NCBI GenBank assembly: GCA_034698045.1
Contig: JAQGAU010000163.1
Location: forward strand, 1-37,038
DNA from: Paramacrobiotus richtersi
Taxonomy: Eukaryota; Tardigrada; Eutardigrada; Parachela; Macrobiotidae
Reading direction: 5' to 3'
Length of the DNA: 37,038 nt
Below the pieces are notes generated by a model. That model made no database searches. It was not told where the DNA came from and saw only the letters and a list, made by a program, of their open reading frames with translations. Positions 12,083 through 21,903 of this stretch are shown in pieces (position 1 is the first letter of the stretch; each line of letters starts with the position of its first letter). The translations under genes and the position numbers were made by a program.

Positions 12083-13851
12083 ATGGATAAGATTACCCTG
12101 GGTCCAACCATTGACTACGTGGCAGTTGACCTTTACCAAGGGGCAAGCTGCGTGTATACCGGTGGAGGCGGCTATGTCTTGTCGCCGTTGAGTATCCTGT
12201 ATGCCGGTGCGCTGATGTACTTTGGAGCCAATGGACCAACGAAGGACAACCTCAACACCGTCCTGCATTTCCGCACCGGGTTCGGGAACAAGAGTGACAT
12301 CATCAAGGGAGTCTTTGAGAACAATGCCAAGATGCTCTCGCTCGGTGAGCTGTTGGATCCTAAACAATCCACAGCTCCAGACAATTACAAGCTGAAAGCG
12401 GAAGTCGCTTTGCTTAATGGTCTCTTCTATGATCCGTCGCTGAAAATCAAGGCCGATTTCGTCAAGAGTATCCAGCAGACACTGAAAGCCGGGGTGTACG
12501 AGCAGGCACTGGGTAAAAGCACCGAGGTAATCAACGATGACTTTGTACTATATTGCGAAGGAATTATTATGAGATTCATTTATAGGGATCTGACTGTTAA
12601 TGGCTCTACACCTTTATTATCAGTGCTCGATACTATAAACAGAGAAAAAAAAAACATTTTTCTACAAGCTTATTAATTATGTGAGGAAATGTATCAAATA
12701 TTGTGAAAATATATGTATTTTAAAAGCCATACGAAAGCTAATTGTAAAGTGCAGGAATGTTTTTTTGCCAGGCACTGCAGCTAACTGTAGTCTAAATTAG
12801 CTGTAAGCCGTAAGTTGCTGATTTTTTGTCCAGACGTTTGTTGTCTGGTTTGGCCTGCTATCATACTTCACTTTGCCGGAAGACATTGATAGCATAATTT
12901 TGGCGTTTCCTAATGATAATTTGATTCTTATATGCAAACCGCACTGAAACAGTATTCTCGCCCGTAGGCTGAAAAAAGCATGAATGACTGGGTAACCGTC
13001 AATACATTCGGCAAGATCAACAACCTGGTGCCATCCAAATCCATTACCCCGAAGTCCAACGTCGCTTTGATCAACACCCTCTACTTCAAATCCTCCTGGA
13101 ACGTCGGCTTCCCCACACCCGACGCTAAGAAAGATGCCGCCCCCTTTTATCACCTGGACGGTAATGTGTCGCAGCCATTGTACTTAACGGCCAGCCGAGG
13201 GATTCCCTATGCCGAGGACAATGAGCTGGATGTCCAGTATGTGGAGCTGCCCTACAAAGGGGATGACTACTACTTGTCCATCATTCTGCCCAGACAAAAG
13301 GACGGCATCCGCAACTGTGAACACCAGCTGAACAGCCATGCCCTGCGCGAACTGCGTGGCAAGGTCCCAGCGTTGAAAGCCGGACACCAGCGTGTAGTCA
13401 ACTTGAAAATTCCCAAGTTCCGCGTGGAGGGACTCTTCGATCTAGCGAAGCTGTTAGCCAAAGCGGGCGTCACCCATGCCCTGGGGCCTCAAGCTGACTT
13501 CTCACAAATGGCGGCCGGGAAGGCGATATTTTCCGATATGTTCCACAAGGCTACTTTTGGTATGTTGACCCTGCGTCGTAGCTTCACAGCCAGATTGTCG
13601 TATTCCGTTCATAATAATGAGGTAATTATTTTTTTGTAGAAATTAACGAATTCGGAACCGAAGGGGCCACCGCATCCAAGGTTAGGACGATTCTAGGTGC
13701 AGCTCAACCACCAGGAGCATCCTGGGAGCCAGACTACGCACCGGTGGATTTCATTGCTGACCATCCTTTCGTCTTTGCTCTGCAGCATCGACCAACCGAA
13801 TCGCTGTTGTTTATCGGTCGTGTTGAAAGTCCAACCCAAGGAAAACAGTGA
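12083..13851 (+). CDS. Serpin 1 (no signal peptide, extended reactive loop)
   Basis: Three exons, 12083-12526, 12968-13559 and 13640-13851, give 415 aa. Serpins trap serine or cysteine proteases by inserting a cleaved reactive-centre loop into their main sheet. Family landmarks are YVLSPLSILYAGALMY near residue 30, LINTLYFKSSWNVGF and YAEDNELDVQYVELPY in exon 2, and the exon 3 hinge EFGTEGATAS followed by FIADHPFVFALQHRPTES. There is no N-terminal hydrophobic signal, so the product is probably intracellular like vertebrate clade B serpins, or exported unconventionally. From hinge Gly to the conserved Phe before the ADHPF segment there are 33 residues, against about 23 in alpha-1-antitrypsin. 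Counting from the hinge puts Gly at P1, so the true cleavage site is uncertain. Next to a paralogue with the same intron phases. Confidence 0.9.
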
Positions 13852-14965
13852 TACTGTGACATCCATGGATTTGAACTGGTGAAGGATAGATATTAAGATC
13901 TTTGCTGCTTTCTGTCGAAATAAGTTAACCTTTCTGCCCGCATGATTTTGAGATACAATATGAGACTATATGAGCAAAGACCGCTTTTATATGAATGTGC
14001 TTGAATTCCAAAGCTTCTGATTGCGAAAGCTCAGTAGAGTTCAGACTTCATAAATTTTTGGTGAAAGTTGTGGATAATATCGTACTTACAAATAAACTGC
14101 TGAAAATGCTGTATTCGTAGAACACCCATGCATGTACAGTATATATGTTCTATCTTATTCGGTGATTAATGATAAGTTTTTTCTTAAAGAAAGTTGCATC
14201 TGATAAAAAGGTCCTTTTATTTCTAAAATTAACATAGTGGTCTACATATGCGTTGAGATGCCAAACTGATGAGTTATACCAAATTCATTTTCGTAATACA
14301 TACGAGACTGGATATGTCGCAATGCCTACGTCTACGCAACAATCACTTTCAAAATTCTCTGCTTTTCGTCACACATAAATAATTGTTTTAAAACAAAGAA
14401 TTATTCAATAATCACTGAATTCTATAAAACGTACTGGAGATGCAGTGGTTTTTCTACTCATACTGTATGGCACCCCGGGTAATTGTCTTGTCGCTGTGTA
14501 CATGAACATCTAGTCCGGTTCTACAGAGTTAATGTTGCAAGTTTCATATCGCACTGTATGCTTATGCCGTATATATAGCTATGGGCTGGAACTGAAATTA
14601 TTGCAGAGATATGAGACACGCCGTGTTCTTCGAAAGCTATATGCATAATGTAACTCAAAAATACCAGCATTACTCATGGTAGCTACCACGATTGTTTTAA
14701 TGCGCGTATATTAATGATTTGGGATAGGTTGCGACAATTCTCACTAACAACTGCACCAATTCTGCTTTCTTACATGATCGAATCCAATGCTAAAAAACTA
14801 ACCTTGATGATTCATAAATATTTTTAGTACCAGTTAAGCAAGAGTATAAAATGTCCCATAAACTGTGCAAACAACGCCAGTATTCATCCGAGTACAATTT
14901 TTTTCGATTCGCTAGAATTTACACATCCAAATCTTTAGCATTGAATTATCCTCTAGTAGCATAGA
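13852..14965. other. Intergenic between tandem serpins
   Basis: No coding region is recognisable. A probable AATAAA-like polyadenylation context occurs near 14087, and the TATA box of serpin 2 lies at the right end. Confidence 0.45.
14845..14851 (+). promoter_or_regulatory. TATA box of serpin 2
   Basis: TATAAAA stands 121 bases upstream of the ATG at 14966, consistent with a leader of about 90 bases. Confidence 0.5.
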
Positions 14966-16510
14966 ATGGATCAGTCTTTCACCTTAGCGTCCGCTGGTGA
15001 TTTCGTAGCCGTTGACCTTTATCAATCTGCTAGCTGTTTATATAGCGGAGGCGGAAGTTACGTGCTGTCTCCGTTAAGCATCTTATATGCCGGTGCTTTG
15101 TTGTATTTTGGCGCCAACGGCCCGACCAAGGAGAACCTGAACAACGCTCTGCATTTTCGTACCGCATTCGGGAATAAAAGCGATATCCTAAAGGGTGTAT
15201 TTGAAAATACCATAAAAAACTTGCCAGAGATTGGACAGATTAACGATGATCCGAGCGCAAATGCGACGACCAGTCGCCCGCATATTGGAGTGAAGGCACC
15301 CACGGAAGTAGCCTTATTGAACGGGGCGTTCTTCCAACAGTCGTTCCGAGCGAAGCCGCAGTTTGCACAGGATGTCAGCGGTATTCTCCATGGGAAGATT
15401 TACGACGCAGACTTTGGAAAAAGCAATGTCAAGCAGGTAATGTACAGTTTCAAACTTTTTTATCCATGATATAAACAGCACTCCTTGTCTACATCAATTT
15501 ACAGTACGTTTTATGCACATGCTTTCTTATTTCAGCTGTATTTCCCTTCGTGAGCTTGATTATTTTCTACACCAGTTGTTTTGCTCAGCGTTATGATTGT
15601 ATTTTTATTGTTTTTAGGCGCAAATGTTTATTAACAATTGGGTGCGCACCAACACATACGGCCGCATCAAAAACATGTTTCCCGACAAGTCCATTGAACA
15701 ATCCTCTGATATGGTCTTAGCTAACACCCTGTACTTCCGCGCAGCATGGCAGTCCCACTTTCCCATCCCCTCCAAAGAGAAAAAGCCCTTTTTCCAGTTA
15801 GGCGGTAACGTTACCAAAACAATCTACCTCGAAGCGCGCCGTGCTATTCCGTACGCGGAAGACAGCAACCTCGACGTCCAGTATATCGAACTTCCGTATG
15901 CGGACGATTTTTATATGCTGGTAATATTGCCGCGACAAAGAGATGGTATCCGCAACTGCGAACACCAAATCAATACACAGACGTTGCGGGATCTACGAGC
16001 AAAGATTCCCATGCTGAAAGCGGCTAATCAACGTTTAGTGAACATCATGCTCCCGAAGTTTGCCATTGAAGGATCGTTTGATTTGAAGAAATTACTGGCA
16101 AGAGCCGGAGTGACCTTGGCCGTGGGACCGGACGCTGATTTCTCCAATATGGTCACCTCTGGAAATCCGAAGTTATCTGCAACGTACCACAAAGTATTCT
16201 TCAGTAAGTGCACAACTATTTCTTTGACCGTTTATTAAATAGTAACGATACCGAGAAATTTATTTTTGGAAGTAATATTGTTTTTGCATATTTTACATTA
16301 TTTTTTTAATTAAATTCAGGTGTCGATGAATGGGGTACCGAAGCTGCTGCCGTATCGGAAGCACCACAAGCAATGCGATTCTCCGATCAAGCAGCGTGGG
16401 TTAAAGATTACGCACCGGTTGATTTTACGGCCGATCATCCATTCCTCTTCGCTGTGCTGCATCGGCCAACCGAATCGATACTCTTCGTCGGACGATTTGA
16501 AACAGTTTAA
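14966..16510 (+). CDS. Serpin 2, tandem paralogue with Arg at the predicted P1
   Basis: Three exons, 14966-15436, 15618-16203 and 16320-16510, give 415 aa, the same length and intron phases (0, then 1) as serpin 1. Shared landmarks are YVLSPLSILYAGALLY, LANTLYFRAAWQSHF, YAEDSNLDVQYIELPY and FTADHPFLFAVLHRPTES. The hinge is DEWGTEAAAVSEA, an ideal inhibitory hinge of small residues. The loop from hinge Gly to the conserved Phe is 31 residues, about 8 longer than usual. Counting P15 at the hinge Gly places P1 at Arg in AMRFSD, which would suit a trypsin-like target; this rests on canonical spacing. There is no signal peptide. Exon 1 is nine codons longer than in serpin 1, with a Pro/Thr-rich insert near residues 85-110. 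It clearly arose by tandem duplication and the reactive loops have since diverged. Confidence 0.9.
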
Positions 16511-17097
16511 TGATGCTCAGCTATGAAAACAATATTGTAAAAGTGCCATAAAAATGTGTGCATCCCTGAATCGACTTGCCATAGAATTACGGCATAAATT
16601 GGCCGTGGCCCTTTAATTGCTCACTGAACACTAGCAGAAATATATTATTCCATGAAAGAAACATCACGTAATGCGGTACATACAGCAGGCTATATCTGTA
16701 TGCATGTAATAAGTAGAACTGTACAAGAACTACTGGGCTGCTGACTGTTTACTTTGCCGGCACTTTTCACAACCTGTTTATAATGTCTTCTTGAGACCCG
16801 CGCATTCTTTTATCTTCACTTCTGTGAGAAACTAGCGTTTGCGTTTCTTATCGTAACATAAATATGCCCATACAAAGAATGAGAATTTAATAAAGTTTTG
16901 TTCAGAAGTTCAAGGCTAGCTAACACTATCTCATAAATATTCCAGAATGATTAAGCATATGGCAGTAACAACACATTACAGTCATCATAGATAACCCTAC
17001 AATCGTGAGTTAATACCCGCCGGTATCCCGCAAATAAAATTATAGATGAATTTCTATATATGTTTAAAAGATTTACCTCTAAATCTTTCACGTGATC
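16511..17097. other. Intergenic between serpin 2 and the Kv channel gene
   Basis: No coding region or repeat family is recognisable. It should hold the serpin 2 3' end and the channel promoter. Confidence 0.45.
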
Positions 17098-18635
17098 ATG
17101 AATTTTGCTCATACTTATGATACCAGCATTACCTCGAATTTATCAGTTATTTCCGCGCTCGATATCCCCAGTACTCGCGGCCGCACGGACCAACGTATCA
17201 CCATTAACATAAGCGGCTTGCTGTTTGAGATCCGCCTGCGGACACTCGAACAATTCCCCCAGACTTTATTAGGCAATCGCATCCGTCGAGAACAGTTTTA
17301 TGACAAATCCACCAAACACTACTATTTTGAACGCGACCGCGCGTCCTTCGAAGCCATAATCAATTTCTACCGGAGCGGCGGTCAGTTATCCCGACATCCC
17401 AGTGTCCCGTTCGAAACTTTCCTGGAAGAAATCAAATTCTTCGATCTCGGGCAGTCAGCTTTTTATCAGCTGTTTAGACGCGAACACCTCTTCGGCCATT
17501 ATAACCGCAAGTTCCCAAAGGGGAACTTGCAAAGAAAACTTTGGCTGATCGTCGAGCATCCCGATAGCTCGACACTGGCGTTTCTTTATAACATTTGGAA
17601 TGTTATTGTTGTACTGATATCTGTTACGGCACTGTGTGTTCAGACTCTTCCACTGATGCACAGTAATGTAACTGTAAGTGTTGCTGGTGAAGATGTCTTT
17701 CTGCGGGCCGACGAAGCCGGATGGTCCGACGTCCCAGAGGCACGTACCTTCTTCGCCATTGAGACTGCTTGTGTAACATGGTTCTGTTTGGATTTATTGA
17801 TCAAATTTCTGTTGTCTCCAGACAAGATGACTTTTTTCTTACAATTACGGAATGGTTTTGATCTCTTTATCATATCCCCTTTTTTCCTTAATTTGATACT
17901 GTACGCTATCGCTTCCCGTGGGCTGATAACGGCCGCTGTGGCACATATAATGTTCCGAGCGGTACGGATTATCCGGGTGTTTCGCTTACTAAAAATCGCC
18001 GGGCAGATCAAAGGCATGCGAGTTTTGGTCTACACTGTCCGGGCGGCTGTTGGGGAATTACTACTGTTGGCCCTGTTGGTATCGGTTTTCGTCGTGATAT
18101 TCGCTACGGCCATTTATTATGCGGAATCCGAGCTGCCGAACTCACCGTTCCGACACATTCCCGGATCTTTTTATTGGGCTATTATTACAATGACTACAGT
18201 TGGATATGGAGATGAGGTGGCGTTTAGCACTCTGGGGCAAGCTGTCTCCTGCTTGTGTGGTTTGACTGGGATGCTAGTCTTTTCGTTGTGCGTACCAGCA
18301 GTGGCACGCACTTTTGATGAGATTCGGGAAAGTAAGTACTTCTTTGTGTTATAGCTTTATCTTTGATTTCCGCATATTTGTTTGATTGGGCTTCCGTTAC
18401 ATTTCTAGGGATGAAAAAAGAAAAGCAAATTAGAAAGATTTTAAACTGGCCAAATGAGAGCTGGAGCCCGAATAAAGGTAATCCAAAGCGAACGGCTCCA
18501 GTTGACCGGGACCGAGATGTCGACGAAATAAGACAGCCACTGCTGGGCGGCAACCTGCGGCAACCCACCTCCGTACTTCCCGTGAAGACTACTGTAAAGC
18601 TGCATGATCGCAACTTACGGCCGCCAAAATTCTGA
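17098..18635 (+). CDS. Voltage-gated potassium channel alpha subunit, Shaker (Kv1)-like
   Basis: Two exons, 17098-18331 and 18409-18635, give 486 aa. I start at the ATG; an upstream GTG two codons earlier is not needed. Residues about 33-130 are a T1 tetramerisation domain very like Kv1 (ITINISGLLFEIRLRTLEQF, then EEIKFFDLG). Six membrane segments follow. S4 has the regular arginine ladder (FRAVRIIRVFRLLKIAGQ, about 284-302) and the pore carries TMTTVGYGD (filter GYGD at 369-372). Oddities: the S6 gate motif, PVP in Shaker, reads CVP (LCVPAV, 398-400), so the first proline is lost. The usual MTP after GYGD is replaced by EVA. The C-terminal exon is short, basic and lacks a Kv1 PDZ-binding tail. 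It should be a plasma-membrane K+ channel or a modulatory subunit of one. There is a single intron after S6. Confidence 0.92.
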
Positions 18636-18784
18636 CATGTGGAAGTTAACTTCTTGTTGTTTGCAGAATTGTGAGTTTATTGCTGCTATCTGAGCCTACA
18701 TGATAAACTCGGTATAGGGTTTTACGATGCGCCTTTCCTATGTCAAATATTCAGGCTACAAGCGAAACTTAAATTTTAATACAT

Positions 18785-18790
18785 AATAAA
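18785..18790 (+). terminator. Candidate polyadenylation signal of the Kv gene
   Basis: AATAAA lies 150 bases past the stop codon on the coding strand. Motif and position only. Confidence 0.4.
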
Positions 18791-19260
18791 CAAATTACGC
18801 TTTTCGAATCTTGTAATTATGGAAATTGTTTTGCGGATCGTTTTCTGCCAGTCATGTACCTGTTGCTTACGGTCGATAGATTCTGTCTGTAGAGCGATAT
18901 CACACGTTATTCTGCGTCAGAAATTGCACAGGAAGCATACATTTCCGATGGACAAGGTTCAAAAGCGTAGAACTACATGCAGTTGTTCCTATATATATAG
19001 TGCGCCTGTTTCAAACATAGGCAGAAGTATTACAAAAAGCAGTAAAGGAACCGGATTGCGGCCGTTTATATACTCAGTAATGGTACAGCTGTATATAAAT
19101 CCATATTTACTGTATGTGCGGCAAAAAAATCAAAACCAGTCAGCAGTCTCAAGTTTGCAGATTTTGCTGACTAATGGGACTGCATGCATTTGAACGTCTT
19201 CGATGGGATCACATTTCTTGATGGCTGGACGGTTTAATTGAGGGGATCAAATGGAAATGG
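18791..19260. other. Intergenic between convergent Kv and receptor genes
   Basis: A 124-codon plus-strand frame begins at 18819, but it lacks domains, splice context or a signal peptide. I do not call it. Confidence 0.4.
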
Positions 19261-21188
19261 TTAACTACAAAACTGTAGCTGTATATTATTCGCCATGGAC
19301 ACAGTACATGTACATACTGCAACCGCCCTTACCGGTCTGACCATGGATACTGACATGTTTTGGGAATCCGCCCGAATGGAAATTTGTGCTGTTCCCAAAC
19401 TTGAATTCGCAGGAGGACAGTTCGCAGTTGGCGCACCGAGATATTCCAATGCAATAAATACTATCGTTATGAGAACGCTGACGGACTAAAGGAAAAAACA
19501 CAAAAACAGTCTTGATAACCCGGCTCCAGAATTGTGTGAAATTTATAATTTTCATGGTGATTGCGGTACCTGAAAGATAAAGCTGCCCTCCACAAGCTGT
19601 ATTGGGTTGTAGTTGTTCTCTTCACCTATGTCGTCCACAATCTCTGCGATTCGTTTTCCCTAAAACATGCTTATTTGTACATACTGTACAATAGAAATGT
19701 GAATCGGATTACTAATAATGAAACAAAGAGACTTACATGATAACCCTCACGATAGGCGTATAACCTTCCCGTGAATTTATACAGTATGACTTGAAATCTC
19801 GAAGCCTGCAAAACGACAACCGCAGTTAACCAAAGGTCACTTAGGCATAACAATTTGTGTACGATCACGGTGTGTATCTGAATTACTGCAAAATATGGAG
19901 GACTTACGGTGAATCCAGCTGTTATCAGGGGAATGTACGGTATAACCGTCAGTAAAAAGAACAGCACCAGTCCGTAAACTCGGCACTCGTAAATGTACTT
20001 ATCCTCCGGGCCGTCAGCGGAATCGGTTAACAGTAAGAGCAAATGTCCGCCAGCTACCGTTACATCCAAGTAGTAACCGAGATTGATCAAAAACTCAAAG
20101 TTTAGTTTGAACTGATCCACCACAAGAAACGCCTTGGACCGTTCTTCCACCAGTTTCCGCAGTTCCCCTTCTAACACGTCCATCTCCGGTCGCTCTTCGA
20201 ATTTCTTCAGCGCTTTAGCATCGGTGGACGTGGGAAACATCTCTTTAAAGATCTGCCGGGTAAATCTGTTCTCCGTAGATAAACACTCGTTAACGCTGAT
20301 GCCAAATACCGCCACAAATACACTTAAAAGAACGGAGAGGAAGAAAGGAAAATAGAAAAACTGGGTTTGTAAAGCCGCGTAGACAGCAAACGGAATGGAG
20401 ATGTTGATGTTCGGTACGAACTGCATCATATCCCCAATGTTCTCTTCGTTATTGGTGTGCAGTTGATCCGACTCCCATGACCTCAGCAATTTGTATGTGA
20501 AGAATATCCCGGTTAAGGTTAACAAGACAAGCATATAGAATAAGGAAATCCAGGAGATTTTCGCACTTAGTTTCTTGATCCCGTTTGCCGTAAGGGACGA
20601 ACGGACTAGCTCGTCCAAATAAAGCATCAGTTTGTCGTACTTCCCCGAAGAGATTGTCAGGGCTTGCAGTGCGGGCATGAGCAGAGACCGTAATGCAATA
20701 ACCACATTGAGGAGGGCATAGCACCCTCTAGCGATTGGACGCATATCGTACATGACCATCACCTCGACGAGGTCCTTTCCGTTGAGAAGGAACACGCCAA
20801 TTGTGATCCAGTATGCTACGTTCAAGGCCGTGCCGAGTAGCAGTACAAAGAGGAATATCCGCTTTATAATTGCCCCGAACGAATAACAACATGTACGTTT
20901 GCTGTTGGGGTCATCGCTGCTGGTGAGCAGGCCGCATGGTCGCAGAAATAAACCAAGAAACCAGAAGAGGTTCATGGTTACTACGGTGTGCCGAAAGCGG
21001 CGAAACTCGGGACCACACTTTCGATCTACTGCAGTCTTTCCATACGGTGCTCGATGTTTAAACTCTGCTTTTGTGTTCCAGTATTTCTTCGTGAATAGGT
21101 GTTTGCTGAGCTTGAGTTTATGGAGCTGATACGCTCCGCGATTGAATGTAAGACGATCCTCGGGAGTAAAGTGCAAGTCCCGCAACAC
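19261..21188 (-). CDS. Gustatory-receptor-type 7TM chemoreceptor (7tm_7/Gr superfamily)
   Basis: Minus-strand exons: up to about 21188 down to 19908, then 19805-19737, 19659-19570 and 19485-19261. All three introns lie between codons. From the first ATG (20975) the product is 483 aa. The frame is open 71 codons further upstream without an ATG, so an upstream exon is likely and the N terminus is unsettled; an acceptor-like TTCAG lies near 21200. Seven hydrophobic segments are visible, including RIFLFVLLLGTALNVAYW, ISWISLFYMLVLLTLTGIFF, INISIPFAVYAALQTQFF, GLVLFFLLTVIPYIPLITA and the last, SVSVLITIVFIALEYLG, encoded by the final exon after the typical pre-TM7 stretch YNPIQLVEGSFIFQ. Gr proteins are ligand-gated cation channels with an inverted topology. 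The ligand is unknown. The first intron (102 bases) is free of stops and in frame. Confidence 0.78.
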
Positions 21189-21204
21189 AAGACCACGCCT
21201 GAAC

Positions 21205-21903
21205 TATTTTCAATGGCCCTGCTACTAGGGTCGCGAAAATGCTGTCACGTGTGGTACATAAACTGGTTTCGATGTTGTATATCGAATCATTCACCTCGCG
21301 CTCTATGATATGCCTGAGCCGCTGAGAAGAATCGCAAACTCTGAGAACCAAGAAAGTGCCTTTAGTCTTTAAAGTGGACACAGTGACACACCGTAGATGT
21401 ACAGACATGTCGAGTAAGAAGTTTCCGACCTGCGTCACATACATTCTGTCGACGTACGTTATAAAGTATGCAAAAACGTAGAAGAAACTGCCTTTTCCCA
21501 TGTTTTTGTGACAGAAATTCCTTTCTGGCCAATCAAGATGAGAAAACTTGCAGGATCCGCCTGTGTGGACACAACACCGAAAACGCAAGCATTCGGATCG
21601 ATGTATGATTAAACGGTCCTGACAAGAACGTTACACCCAAACGTGTCCGCAATGCAGCGGGTTGTCATAATCATCTTGTCTACATTGGTAACTACAAGCA
21701 GAAGTTCGCAATATAAACGGGAATCCGCTCAATACAATGAATACATTACCATGCCCAGATGTGGGAAACGCCAAATTTTCGGAATAATCAAAACAGCAAA
21801 ATGTATCCAGTAGTTTTAACCATTTCATGAGAGACAAAAAAGTGATAAAAAACAACCGTAAAATTAAACAGTCCAGTCTTTTGTGTTTCTTGTCCTCCAT
21901 ACC
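21205..21903. other. Intergenic, possible upstream exon(s) of the receptor gene
   Basis: A 156-codon minus-strand frame (21588-21118) overlaps the receptor's 5' end in another frame. Part of it, from an ATG at about 21520, could supply an upstream exon, but no clear splice chain is visible. Confidence 0.3.

Noticed and set aside
18819-19193. 124-codon plus-strand frame after the Kv gene
   Set aside because: No signal peptide, domain, repeat or splice context. It is Cys/Arg/Ser-rich as expected for a random frame.
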